64,000 bases of DNA from Aphrocallistes beatrix (GCA_963281255.1 OY725505.1:2666001-2730000); one strand, 5' to 3'; positions 23,241 through 34,016 are shown, counted from the stretch's first letter. Numbers and translations are program-made. The notes: generated from the sequence alone by a model not told the origin.

Positions 23241-23603
23241 CTACTGCATAAGACTATATAGTTAGTCTAAATTGATGTGTCTGGGTCAATGAATGTTCAT
23301 ACAAGTGCCTTTTGCTCACTCTATGTCCGCAATACGAACCTGTTGATTTCAAGGGATAATGATTTTTAATTAAAAGATAAAATATATAATTTTTTAGAAG
23401 AGCAACTTTAGTGTACGCACTGCGCGTATTTAATATCGTAAACCAATTTTGGTTGAAAGATAACGTCAACAAACTTTATGTTCCCATTTATGTAATATTG
23501 ATCGTTTAATTATATACATAACTGCAGTACATTACATCAACATTACTCAATAATAAAATAGAATTTAAAGTCTAGTACTTTTCTTTCAGACATAAATGGG
23601 ACT

Positions 23604-24773
23604 TCATGCACTGAAATGATTCCTCAGATAAACATCATTATTTCTTGTTATCATCGTTTTTATCTGAGTGTAATCATATTTGTTCTCAATCTTCCCAAAC
23701 TTATTCCCAATTTTCCTGCAAAGTAGCCGAATAGATACCAACAGGTATGGTAAGACATGTAAAATGGTTGCAAGAGTAATAATGACATTAAATAGATCGG
23801 TAGTGAGATCATTAAGTCTGTCTGCAAAGATAGAATCATGATGTACTTCTTCATTACCATACAGTATAATATCTAGCCATATACGGGGATAATAGACAAT
23901 CATGGTGATGATAGAATAAATATACAACATAGAATATCCCAGCGTTTGTAGAAATAAAGCAATTAAGAGGATAGTTGAAGCATATTTGAAGTTCCAATGT
24001 GCTCTTCTGAAATAGTTTACAACATATCGAGGCTGACATTCTAAGTACTGTGCATCGAACAGTCTTTTGTAAAGTAATCTCTTTAGTTTCTTCACAGCGA
24101 AGCAGAGTTGAATGAATTGATAGATCAGAGCCAATACAATCCCAATCAGTGAAAATAGAAACAATTGGCGAAATAGTCCGATCAACAGGAGTACAGGTAC
24201 AATGCAGAATGACAGAAGTATCTTAATACACAAATAAGGCTTAGTTTCATAGTAATTATACTTACAACTCAAGAATTCTGACAGAAGTCGTGCGCATGCT
24301 ATTATAGAATAAAAAAACATTGAAAGTATTATTAATGTTATACGTCGTGATACGAAAAATAGAGAATGACGGAAAATATTTCTGAAAGAATAGTATGGGA
24401 GAGAATGTGGCCATTCTAATTTTTGATCGTGTTCTCGATCGATGATAAATACGAAATCTAGTAATATTGAAATAGGAATGCCGCATTCACACAAGCATAT
24501 CACGAGAAAGAATAGGTTTTTAACGCGCCTGATGTTTGCATTCTCTACAATCTTAGTGAATTCCGACTCACGCATTATATTCTTCAACTTTTTAGTTCTT
24601 TTAAATATTTGCTTGTCTCTCATCATTTGGTAAATAATGTAGAAACTCCATATCAAAGAAAGGGTAAATATACACGATTGACCGAGGAGGATGATTGGAA
24701 TGCAGATGCTACCAGTATAGCGATCTGATAATCGGGCAATGTGATCGAAAGATGTTGTATTGGATGAATTCAT
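23604..24773 (-). CDS. Receptor A3: family A seven-helix receptor, intronless
   Basis: 389 residues, intact. The N-terminus is MNSSNTTSFDHIARLSDRYT with the sequon kept. Seven hydrophobic segments are in the same places as A1, and the TM5-TM6 loop reads FDAQYLECQPRYVVNYFRRA. The first about 150 codons and the upstream region are almost identical to A5 (30010-31178), including the loop FIIDREHDQKLEWPHSLPYY, whereas the C-terminal half is closer to A2. This patchwork suggests gene conversion or unequal crossing-over. The function is inferred as for A1; no named family is recognised. Confidence 0.9.
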   Translation of the reverse strand: MNSSNTTSFDHIARLSDRYTGSICIPIILLGQSCIFTLSLIWSFYIIYQMMRDKQIFKRTKKLKNIMRESEFTKIVENANIRRVKNLFFLVICLCECGIPISILLDFVFIIDREHDQKLEWPHSLPYYSFRNIFRHSLFFVSRRITLIILSMFFYSIIACARLLSEFLSCKYNYYETKPYLCIKILLSFCIVPVLLLIGLFRQLFLFSLIGIVLALIYQFIQLCFAVKKLKRLLYKRLFDAQYLECQPRYVVNYFRRAHWNFKYASTILLIALFLQTLGYSMLYIYSIITMIVYYPRIWLDIILYGNEEVHHDSIFADRLNDLTTDLFNVIITLATILHVLPYLLVSIRLLCRKIGNKFGKIENKYDYTQIKTMITRNNDVYLRNHFSA

Positions 24774-24830
24774 TATCGTAAATCAATAATATGAAAAATA
24801 TTGAGATTGTTATATTGATGCCAATTGACA

Positions 24831-24837
24831 TTATATA
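24831..24837 (-). promoter_or_regulatory. TATA box of receptor A3
   Basis: TATATAA on the minus strand, about 58-64 bp upstream of the A3 ATG, at the family's usual position. Confidence 0.65.
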
Positions 24838-25208
24838 CATTAGAACTTTGTGAATGCTAACATTTCAACTTAGAAAAGGTTATTTTGAATGGGGATTTAC
24901 ATTCAGATATGATATTGGGCATTACATAAATAACTGAGCATCACTTGATGCTGACATTGTAAAGGAGGAAGTAGGATATTTTATCTTTATGTTTGCACGT
25001 ATCATAAAATGTCTATAATTGCGTATTTGATCTGAAATTTAAGATAAATCTTGAGGATACTTTACTTACATAAGTACACAAATTGTACACTTTCTATTTC
25101 TTTGTTGCATCAGAGCTATTAACAATGATGCAGTGTTATATTGACCCTCAAAGCACTGGTACGAATATGACCCAGAATTTGTTTTTACTCAACTCGAACT
25201 CGCCTTGC

Positions 25209-25378
25209 TTTGCAAAATTTGTCTCTCACCATTTGATAAATAATGTAGAAACTCCATATCAAAGAAAAGGTAAAGGTACACATTTGACTGAAAAAAAAAT
25301 TAAACTGCAAATGATTGCAGTACAGCTATCTGATAATCGGGCGATGTGATCAAAAGATGTTGCATGGGATGAATTCAT
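25209..25378 (-). pseudogene. Receptor A7: 5' fragment of a family A receptor
   Basis: From the ATG at 25378 the minus strand follows the first about 55 codons of family A: start, sequon region, TM1 and the MMRDK-like turn. The homology then stops at about 25209 and the sequence becomes the far upstream region of A3. Immediately before the ATG, at 25392/25393, the upstream region is interrupted by the Helitron-like element and resumes at 27105. The copy is dead, being both 3'-truncated and cut off from its promoter. Confidence 0.85.
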
Positions 25379-25392
25379 TATTGTAAAATCAA

Positions 25393-25418
25393 TCCTTACT
25401 ATTAAAACTCGATTAATA

Positions 25419-25461
<43 letters not shown>

Positions 25462-25476
25462 ATATAGATATATACA

Positions 25477-25537
<61 letters not shown>

Positions 25538-27104
25538 CTGTAACGAGTTGATTGAAGAAACTGCCAGGCACAGAAAGCTATTTTTTGGCATGTGAGAGTC
25601 TTTTGGCTATGGCTCTACTAAGTTCTGAGCTCAGAGCAAAATATCGACTCATCATGGAATTATGACGTCATTGTCACATTTTTAAAAGTTAAGCAATACA
25701 GTTATTCGAGCATAACTCAGCCATTATAGGAGATAGAAGGCTGAAATTTTAATAGAATTTGTATACTAACATACCTCACATATGACGCAACTATCATCAA
25801 AAAATGATGACTCATCATTTTGTTATGACGTCATCATTTTGCTTCAAAAATTTTAAAATTGACAAATTTGGTGATTTTTCGAGTGATATCGATTATAACA
25901 GTAGGACAGACCATAGCCTACTATATATAAGGGCTAAGAATAACTTAACCAGGGATGCAGTAGAAGATGGATGAAGAAATACATGAGCTACCTTAAATCA
26001 TTAACAAAGCACAATAGAGCTTAGGAATGTACTACCAGCATATATAAATATGGTGTCAAAGCACCCATATCCGTTGTTAAAATTTAGATTAGTCATCAAA
26101 TGATGGCGCAACAGGCTATTTTTGGGTCAAATTTAGTGATTTTCGGAGGTCGTTTAAGGGAACTTCTAAGTGTTTTTATTATAAAGTTTTTCGCTTAGAA
26201 CTGAGAAGTGAATGTGTTAATACTAAAAATTTGGAATTTTTTCATGGAATGTTCTTACATTCCAGTGTTGCTATGGAAACGTGTTTTGGTCAGTTGGAGC
26301 TATATCTTGAAAATAGCGATAGCTAGACATTCAAATATAATCCCATTTCATAGCAAATAGGCTACTTCCTATTTAGCTATAATACAATTTCTGTGTCTAA
26401 ATTCAATGGTTTACGAGATATTCGACAAATTAACAAATGTTACCAATATGATAAATTGTCTAATAACTCGTAAACTAGTGAATTAAGACATCTAAATTGT
26501 ATTATAGCTTAATAGGAAGTAGCCTATTTGCTATCAAATGGGATTAAATTTGAATGTCTAGCTATCGCTGTTTTCAAGATATAGCCCCAACTGACCAAAA
26601 CACGTTTCCATAGCAACACAGGAATGTAAGAACATTCCATGAAAAAATTCCAAATTTTTCGTAATAACACATTCACTTCTCAGTTCTATGCGAAAAACCT
26701 TATAATAAAAACACTTAGAAGTGCCCTTAAACGACCTCTGAAAATCACTAAATTTGACCCAAATATAGCCTGTTGCGCCATCATTTGATGACTAATCTAA
26801 ATTTTAACAACGGATATGGGTGCTTTGACACCATATTTATATATGCTGGTAATACATTCCTAAGCTCTATTGTGCTTTGTTAATGATTTAAGGCAGCTCA
26901 TGTATTTCTTCATCCATCTTCTACTGCATCCCTAGTGCCAAATTCGCAAGTTACTCTGAGGCCTTATTATAGTAGGCTGTGGACAGACATATTTAGAGAT
27001 GCTATCTCCCTTATAATTAACTAATGTGACCCCAGGCGATCGAAGGGAGCCTTCGGCGGACAGTGTCTGCCAGCCGCGCAGCGCAAGCAAGCGAAGCGCG
27101 CTTG
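25393..27104 (+). mobile_element. Helitron-like element between A7 and its promoter, with nested insertion
   Basis: Starts TCCTTACTATTAAAACTCG and ends in the hairpin CAAGCGAAGCGCGCTTG. Compared with the intact upstream regions of A2 and A4 (GTAAAATCAATTATAAT and GTAAAAACAATTATAAT), the insertion falls exactly between A and T with no target duplication. Lack of TSD, A/T insertion, 5' TC and a 3' terminal hairpin are features of Helitron-type elements, although the last bases are CTTG rather than the usual CTRR. It contains (TATC)n and (TA)n runs (25420-25532) and a 1.07-kb foldback element at 25912-26980. Without that nest it is about 630 bp and non-coding. Confidence 0.7.
25912..26980. mobile_element. 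Foldback element with about 490-bp arms and 8-bp TSD (hAT-like)
   Basis: Flanked by the direct repeat GGACAGAC (25904-25911 and 26981-26988); the same octamer occurs once in the undisturbed copy of the host element near 41390 (reverse strand). The ends read CATAGCCTACTATA and, from the other side, ACAGCCTACTATAATAAGG. Nearly the whole length is an imperfect palindrome: AGGGATGCAG at 25951 pairs with CTGCATCCCT at 26924, and the arms meet near 26442 with a short loop. An 8-bp duplication fits the hAT superfamily. No coding capacity. Confidence 0.8.
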
Positions 27105-27410
27105 TTATAATAAAATATTGAGACCAATTAGCTTATATACTACATTAGGACTTAGTGAATGCATTTCAACATAGAAGAGGATATTTTTAATGGAGATTTA
27201 CATTTGGATATTTTATCACATTACATAAATGACATTGAGATAGTGACATTATGATAGAAGGAGAAATAGGATATTCTACAATCATGGTTGCATCATAAAA
27301 TGTCTATAGTTACGTATTTGAACTAAAATTGACTTGAAGAGTACCCTAAAAGTACTTACCTTCAAAACAGTACTCAAATTATACACTTTATATGTTTTCT
27401 TGTTGCATCA
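27105..27410 (-). promoter_or_regulatory. Orphaned upstream block of receptor A7, with TATA box
   Basis: Matches the upstream block of A4 in minus orientation, beginning TTATAATAAAATATTGAGACC, with the TATA box at 27132-27139. It once lay directly before the A7 start codon, now 1.7 kb away. Confidence 0.75.
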
Positions 27411-27790
27411 GAGAGGCACGGGGGTTAACGTCTCCTCTCCGAACTTTTTCGTGTTTCAAAGCAACCCCTTATAGCTTTTTAAATTTGAGGTATCTGAGTA
27501 TATTGAGACAAATACTTTTAACTTCCAGGAACTCTGCCCCTGGACCCATTGAAGGCTCACAGCACCCCTCTACCCCGAGTTTGGTGGTGTACCTCATCAG
27601 AAATCCGTTTTGTGGTTCGCTCCTACTGCTAATTCCCCCTGCCTCTCTATAGGAAAGAGCCTTGCGACATCCTTGGTCTGATAGAGTTCATCAGGTTGTC
27701 GATAAAGAAGGGCTTTGGCCCCTAAAATATGAAAAGTCCGCCACTGCATAAGACTACATAGTTATGCTAAATTGATGTGTCTGGATCAAT
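27410..27790. repeat. GC-richer repeat fragment upstream of the A7 block
   Basis: Counterpart of 22840-23240, with AACTTCCAGGAACTCTGCCC and CCTTGCGACATCCTTGGTCT. The open frame at 27392-27652 in this repeat has no domain and is not called. Confidence 0.6.
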
Positions 27791-27959
27791 GAATTTATTT
27801 TTGTAATACCAACTAGATTTTAAGACAACAACGATGATGTTTATTCAGTAAATATTTATTGTTTAATTGTATTCATTTATACAGACAATACATCAAAATT
27901 ACTCAATCAAAAAGTGGAATTTAAAGTTTAGTACTTTTCTCTCAGAGATGAATGGGACT

Positions 27960-29126
27960 TTAGGCAATGAAATGATTCCTCAGATAAACATCGTTATTTC
28001 TTGTTATCATCGTTTTTATCCGAAAATAATCATATTTGTTCTCAATCTTTCCAAACTTATTCCCAATGTTCCTGCAAAGTAGCCGAATAGATACCAACAG
28101 GTATGGTAAGACATGCATAATGGTTCCAAGAGTAATGATTATATAAACTAGATCAGTAGTAAAATCATTAAATCTGTCAGCAATGATACAAGTATGTACT
28201 TCTTCAATACCATAGAGTATAATATCTAGCCATGTAAGGGGAAAATAGACTAGCATACTGATGATAGAATAAATGTATATAATAGAATATCCTAGTGTTT
28301 GTAGAAATAAAGCAATTAAGAGGATAGTTGAAGCATATTTGAAGTTCCAATGTGCTCTTCTGAAATAGTTTACAACAAATCGAGGCTGACATTCTAAGTG
28401 CTGTGCATCGAACAGTCTTTTGTAAAGTAATCTCTTTAGTTTCCTCACAGCGAAGCAGAGTTGAATGAATTGATACATCAGAGCCAATACAATCCCAATG
28501 AACGAAAATAAAAACAATTGGCGAAATAGTCCAATTAACAGGAATACAGGTACAATGCAGAATGACAGTAATATTCTGATACACAAATAAGGCTTAGTTT
28601 CATAGTAATCATATTTACAACTCAAGAATTCTGTCAGAAGTCTAACGCATGTTATTACTGAATAAAAAGACATGGAAAACAACATCACTCTTATTCGTCC
28701 GAATATGGAAAATAGAGCTACGTGGAAAACATTTCTGACACAAGTGTATGGGAGAGAATGAGGCCGTTGTAACATTAGATCGACCAGATGAACATTACCT
28801 AATACTATATCTACTAATATTAAGAGAGAAATGCCATATTCACACAAGCATATTACAAGAAAGATTAGGTTTTTAGTGCGCCTAATGTTTGCATTATCTA
28901 AAATCTTATTGAATTCCGACTCACGCATTGTATTCTTCAACTTTTTAATTCTTTTAAATACCTGCTTGTCTCTCATCATTTGGTAAATAATGTAGAAATT
29001 CCATATCAAAGAAAGGGTAAAGATACACGATTGACCGAGAAAAATAATTAAACTGCAAATGATAGCAGTATAGCTATCTGATAATCGGGCGATGTGATCG
29101 AAAGATGTTATATGAGATGAATTCAT
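27960..29126 (-). CDS. Receptor A4: family A seven-helix receptor, intronless
   Basis: 388 residues, intact. MNSSHITSFDHIARLSDSYT leads into TM1. The TM2-TM3 outer loop (NVHLVDLMLQRPHSLPYTCV) resembles A1 rather than its neighbours. The TM5-TM6 loop shows two unusual changes, FDAQHLECQPRFVVNYFRRA. The C-terminus ends NDVYLRNHFIA like A2. Upstream it shares the block beginning TTATAATAAAATATTGAGACC with the A7 remnant. Role inferred as for A1. Confidence 0.9.
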   Translation of the reverse strand: MNSSHITSFDHIARLSDSYTAIICSLIIFLGQSCIFTLSLIWNFYIIYQMMRDKQVFKRIKKLKNTMRESEFNKILDNANIRRTKNLIFLVICLCEYGISLLILVDIVLGNVHLVDLMLQRPHSLPYTCVRNVFHVALFSIFGRIRVMLFSMSFYSVITCVRLLTEFLSCKYDYYETKPYLCIRILLSFCIVPVFLLIGLFRQLFLFSFIGIVLALMYQFIQLCFAVRKLKRLLYKRLFDAQHLECQPRFVVNYFRRAHWNFKYASTILLIALFLQTLGYSIIYIYSIISMLVYFPLTWLDIILYGIEEVHTCIIADRFNDFTTDLVYIIITLGTIMHVLPYLLVSIRLLCRNIGNKFGKIENKYDYFRIKTMITRNNDVYLRNHFIA

Positions 29127-29167
29127 TATTGTAAAAACAATTATAATAAAATATTGAGACCAATTTA

Positions 29168-29175
29168 CTTATATA
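29168..29175 (-). promoter_or_regulatory. TATA box of receptor A4
   Basis: TATATAAG on the minus strand, 42-49 bp before the A4 ATG. It is slightly closer than in A2 because of small deletions between box and start. Confidence 0.65.
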
Positions 29176-29179
29176 CATT

Positions 29180-30009
29180 AGGACTTAGTGAATATGCTTC
29201 AATATAGGAAAGAGGCTATTTTAAATGGGGATTTACATTCGGATATTTTATCACATTACATAAATGACATTGAGATAATGACATTATAATAGAATAAAAA
29301 TGGAAGGATATTTTACATCCATGGTTGCATCATAAATGTCTATAATTACGTATTTGATCTGAAATTTACTTGAAGAAAACCCTAAAGATATTTATCTTTA
29401 AAATACACAAATTGTACACTTTCTATTTTCTTGCATCAGAAATAATAACAACAGCGATATTCAAATGAGCTGATACTTTTCTTCCAACTTGCAGGGAGCC
29501 TCAGATGTTCCATGCATGCTGGAAGAAAAGAGGCTAGCTATGTAAATTAACCATTAAATATCTGATACAGGACGTCGTCATTAAGGAGCACGGGAGGGCA
29601 AATGCCTTCTTTCGGAACTTTTTCGCGTCCCAGGGCAATACCCCCATAGAAAAAATTATTAACAGTATTTCGAACTCCCATCAAGATTTAATAAACTACA
29701 TTGAAACTTATGTGCTTTATTCACTTGAACACATTATGTCCGCAATAGGGACCTGTTGAATCCATGAAGCAATGATTTTTAAAAATGCAATATACATTCA
29801 TATATCGATTTTTGAAGAGCAAATTTAGTGTCGCTATTTTTGTAATAATAGTACCATCTTTGTTTTAAGATAACATCAACATACTCCATGTTTATTTATG
29901 TAATAGTGATTGTAATCGTTACAAATAATCAGTACAATACATCAAAATTACTCAATTGTAAAATGGAATTTAAAAGTTTAGTACTTTTCTCTCAGACATG
30001 AATGGGACT
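29180..30009. other. Spacer between A4 and A5: duplicated flank sequence only
   Basis: 29180-29540 is the family upstream block of A4, 29540-29700 the remains of the GC-richer repeat, and 29700-30009 the 3' flank shared by all A units. No further gene seen. Confidence 0.55.
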
Positions 30010-31178
30010 TTAGGCAATAAAATGATTTCTCAGATAAGCATCGTTATTTCTTGTTATCATCGCTTTTATCTGAAAATAATCATATTTGTTCTCAATCTTT
30101 CCAAACTTATTCCCAATGTTCCTGCAAAGTAGCCGAATAGATACAAACAGGTATGGTAAGACTTGTAAAATGGTTCCAAGAGTAATGATTATATAAACTA
30201 GATCAGTAGTAAAAGCTTCAGATATTTCAGTAAAGATAGAAGAATGAAATGTTTCGTCAGTACCATACAGTATAGTATTCAGCCATGTGTGAGGAAAATA
30301 GACAAACATGGTGATGATGGAATGGATATATAATATAGAATATCCCAGCATTTGTAGAAATAGTGCAATTAGGAGGATAGCTGAAGCATATTTGAAGTTC
30401 CAATGTGCTCTTCTGAAATAGTTTACAACATATAGAGGCTGACATTCTAAGTACTGTGCATCGAACAGTCTTTTGTAAAGTGATCTCTTTAGTTTCCTCA
30501 CAGCGAAGCAGAGTTGAATGAATTGATACATCTGAGCCAATAGAATCCCAATGAATGAAAATAGAAACAACTGCCGAAATAGTCCAATTAACATTAGTAC
30601 AAGTGCAATACAGAATGACAGTAATATTCTGATACACAAATAAGGCTTAGTTTCATAGTAATCATATTTACAACACAAGAATTCTGACAGAAGTCGTGCG
30701 TATGCTATTATAGAGTAAAAAAACATAAAAAGTATTATCACTGTTATACGTCGTGATATGAAAAATAGAGAATGATAGAAAGAATTTCTGAAAGAATAGT
30801 ATGGGAGAGAATGTGGCCATTCTAATTTTTGATCGTGTCCTCGATCGATGTTAAATACGAAATCTAGTAATATTGAAATAGGAATGCCACATTCACACAA
30901 GCATATCACGAGAAAGAATAGGTTTTTAACGCGCCTGATGTTTGTATTATCTACAATCTTAGTGAATTCCGACTCACGCATTATATTCTTCACTTTTTAG
31001 TTCTTTTAAATATTTGCTTGTCTCTCATCATTTGGTAAATAATGTAGAAACTCCATATCAAAGAAAGGGTAAATATACACGATTGACCGAGGAGGATGAT
31101 TGGAATGCAGATGCTACCAGTATAGCGATCTGATAATCGGGCAATGTGATCGAAAGATGTTGTATTGGATGAATTCAT
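30010..31178 (-). pseudogene. Receptor A5: family A receptor with a one-base frameshift
   Basis: From ATG 31178 the frame reads MNSSNTTSFDHIARLSDRYT and on to FKRTKK, then hits a stop. The sister gene A3 has CTTCAACTTTTTAG where A5 has CTTCACTTTTTAG (near 30992), so one A is missing. After the shift the frame is open for 327 more residues to the normal stop at 30010. All seven hydrophobic segments are present in the two pieces. Either a very recent inactivation or a sequencing error in a short homopolymer. The C-terminal part has its own variation (TDETFHSSIFTEISEAFTTD). Confidence 0.8.
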
Positions 31179-31235
31179 TATCGTAAAATCAATAATATGA
31201 AAAATATTGAGATTGTTATTTGATGCCAATTGACA

Positions 31236-31242
31236 TTATATA
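31236..31242 (-). promoter_or_regulatory. TATA box of receptor A5
   Basis: TATATAA on the minus strand, 58-64 bp before the A5 start, same spacing as A3. The whole upstream block to about 31590 is nearly identical to that of A3. Confidence 0.65.
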
Positions 31243-31878
31243 CATTAGAACTTTGTGAATGCTAACATTTCAACTTAGAAAAGGTTATTTTGAATGGGGA
31301 TTTACATTCAGATATTATATTGGGCATTACATAAATAACTGAGCATCACTTGATGCTGACATTGTAAAGGAGGAAGTAGGATATTTTATCTTTATGGTTG
31401 TACGTATCATAAAATGTCTTAATTGCGTATTTGATCTGAAATTTGAGATAAACCTTGAGGATACTTAACTTAAGCACACAAATTGTACACTTTCTATTTC
31501 TTTGTTGCATCAGAGCTAGTAACAATGATACAGTGTTAAATTGACCTCTAAGCACTGGTACGAATATGACCCGAAATTTGTTTTTAAATTCTTTCATTAA
31601 ATGCTACAGATTTTCAAGTATTAAAGTGAATCATTTTTATAGCCAATTTGCGTATGTCGAAACTTCTCAGGCAATTTCATGTATTAATTGTTAAAAATAA
31701 ACATTGGTACTCTTAAGTAGAAAACAAATTGATTCTAGCTTTTAATATAAAGATATTATGAACAATTTTTATAGTACAAGTCAATATGTTTTGGAAACTT
31801 TTCAATTGCAAAATTGGACTTTGTTTTCAAATGAGTTAATAATTTTCTTTCAGCATGCATGAGACATCAAATGTTGAA

Positions 31879-33018
31879 TTATCTTTGCAGATAAGCTTTG
31901 TTATTTCTTGATATCAGCGTTTTGATCAGAGTATGATTATATTTATTTTCAATCTTCCCAAATTTATTCCTGATGTTACAGTAAAGTAATCGAATCGATA
32001 CCATAATGTAAGGAATGACATGTAGACTGGTTCCAACAGTAATAATAACATAAACTAGATCGGTAATAGCATTATTACTATTATCAGCGAAGGAAAAGTG
32101 ACGAAATTGTTCTTCAGTACCATATAGTATAGTATTCAGCCATGTGTGAGGAAGATAGACAATCGTGGTGATGATGGAGTAAGTGTATAACATGGAATAT
32201 CCCAGTGTTTGTAGAAATAAGACCACTACAAGAATGATTGAGGCATATTTGAAGTTCCAATGTGCTCTTCTGAAATAGTTTACAACATGTGGAGGCTGAC
32301 ATTCTAAGTACTGTGCATCGAACAGTCTTTTGTAAAGTAATCTCTTTAGTTTCCTCACAGCGAAGCAGAGTTGAATAAATTGATAGATCAGAGCCAATAC
32401 AATCCCAATGAACGAAAATAGAAACAATTGGCGAAATATTCCAATTAACATTAGTACAGGTACAACACAGAATGACAGTGATATTCTGATACACAAATAA
32501 GGCTTAGTTTTATAGTGATTATATTTACAACACAAGAATTCTGTCAGAAGTCGTACGCATGCTATTATAGAATATAAAGACGTTGAAAGCAGTATTACTG
32601 CTATACGTCGTGATATTGAGAAAAGAGAATTGTAGAAAGAATTTCTGAAATTATGAAATTTTGGATCGTTCTTGTGACTAGTATTACTTATTAGAATATT
32701 CGCAAGCATTGAAAGAGAAATACCACATTCACTCAAACAAATTATCAAGAAAAATTTACTTTTGATTTGCCTGATATATGAATTCTCTAAAATATTATTG
32801 AATTCCAATTCACACATTATATTTTTCGACTTTTTAGCCTTTTTAAGTATTCGTTCATCATTTAGCATGTGATAAACAATGTAAAAGAACCATATTAAGG
32901 AAAGAGAAAATCTACAAAACTCATTGAAAAAATCAATTAATGTGATCAAGGTAGTATAGTAACTATTTGAGTTTTGAGCAATAATATTATCTAAAGGCAC
33001 GATATGAGATGAATTCAT
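31879..33018 (-). CDS. Receptor A6: divergent family A seven-helix receptor
   Basis: 379 residues, intact. The first about 140 residues differ strongly from the other A proteins (MNSSHIVPLDNIIAQNSNSY; short TM2-TM3 loop SNTSHKNDPKFHNF), yet from TM4 to TM6 it is nearly identical to A1 (LMLIGIFRQLFLFSFIGIV, FDAQYLECQPPHVVNYFRRA). The C-terminus is shorter, ending NNKAYLQR. The abrupt change from divergent to near-identical sequence within one exon suggests gene conversion of the 3' part. It is the last family A gene and is divergent from B1. TATA-like ATATAAAAG lies about 65 bp upstream (33083-33091). Confidence 0.9.
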   Translation of the reverse strand: MNSSHIVPLDNIIAQNSNSYYTTLITLIDFFNEFCRFSLSLIWFFYIVYHMLNDERILKKAKKSKNIMCELEFNNILENSYIRQIKSKFFLIICLSECGISLSMLANILISNTSHKNDPKFHNFRNSFYNSLFSISRRIAVILLSTSLYSIIACVRLLTEFLCCKYNHYKTKPYLCIRISLSFCVVPVLMLIGIFRQLFLFSFIGIVLALIYQFIQLCFAVRKLKRLLYKRLFDAQYLECQPPHVVNYFRRAHWNFKYASIILVVVLFLQTLGYSMLYTYSIITTIVYLPHTWLNTILYGTEEQFRHFSFADNSNNAITDLVYVIITVGTSLHVIPYIMVSIRLLYCNIRNKFGKIENKYNHTLIKTLISRNNKAYLQR

Positions 33019-33091
33019 TGGAAAATGTTAACTTTATTGGAGAATATAAGTGTGTAACTTTATTATATTAGTATGGATCAACTTTTATATA

Positions 33092-33827
33092 TTAGAATTG
33101 TGTCAATGTCATTGCCCAGAATGTATGGTATTTGACTAGAATTAATAAGTTCACGATGGAATAACATGGTACATAAATCAGATTGCATAAGCTTTTGAGT
33201 ATTATAATAGTGAATACTACATCATTTTAAAGAGAAAAGGATATTTTGCATAATAACTATATAATATGCTAAAGTGTAGATATATACTCTAATTTATTCA
33301 AAAATTCAATAACTGTAAATAGCCGGAAAGTTTACTTAGATTTTCACTCCTAATTTGACTAAAACTTCACTTCCTAATGGTTTGTTTTAGTTTTTAACAC
33401 TTATGCTGTCTTATTTAAAAATAAATCCCTACAATTCCTGCTATCATTTCCAACGCATAAAATAGTGTCTTGATGTATAAATCACGATGTATATCGTAAT
33501 GCATAAATATAACATATACGTATATACATTTAATCAAGATGTAATACTGATGTAATACGTAGTAGAGAGAAAGAGGATATTTTATCTTCATGGTCATATG
33601 CTAATTGTTTTGTGTTATCATTTCATCCAGAACAAGCGCGCTTCGCTTGCTTAGAGTATCTTCAAAGAGCATCTTTAGGGAAATATCACAGAATATGATG
33701 TATTCAAATGTCTGTGCTAATAATTAACCCCCAGAGTCTAGAGTATGACTAAGAGTAATGTGTCCTGAAACTAACTGTGCTTAATATACTAATTAGTTCA
33801 TTCCATACTCTGATAATTCAAAACGTT
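33092..33827. other. Divergent spacer between family A and family B
   Basis: Non-coding. Contains a solo 3' end of the Helitron-like element near 33633-33652 (CAAGCGCGCTTCGCTTGCTT) and, at 33531-33600, a stretch also found at 41881-41945 and 45660-45725. No gene seen. Confidence 0.5.
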
Positions 33828-34016
33828 GGTTCAACTTCCAATTGAGACCTCCGCTTCGAATAGACAGAGTGGCCCTCAGCCCTCTCCTACCCCAGGCACC
33901 TCCAGGTGATTGCGGGGTTGCTTATGGAGAGGAACCTCAGATCGGTTGAACCTACACACGCTCTCTTAGAAGAGAGCAATGCAGGCTAACGAAGAAAGCA
34001 ATTAACAAGTTGTCTT
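33828..34016. ncRNA. Candidate structured RNA block, copy 1 (upstream of B1)
   Basis: A 189-bp block, GC-richer than its surroundings, that can fold into nested stems: GGTTCAAC (33828-33835) with GTTGAACC (33945-33952); CCTCTCC (33881-33887) with GGAGAGG (33926-33932); CCCC (33890-33893) with GGGG (33914-33917); CACCT with AGGTG (33897-33908). A separate hairpin GCTCTCTT/AAGAGAGC lies at 33960-33977. A second copy at 36897 differs at only about four positions, none in these stems, while the flanks differ much more. Not a tRNA, 5S rRNA or spliceosomal RNA that I recognise. It could also be a SINE or MITE. Strand unknown. Confidence 0.4.

Noticed and set aside
33828-34016. tRNA gene or tRNA-derived SINE suggested by GGTTCAAC
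   Set aside because: The match to an internal promoter box is partial and no cloverleaf could be drawn. Kept only as an unclassified structured block.
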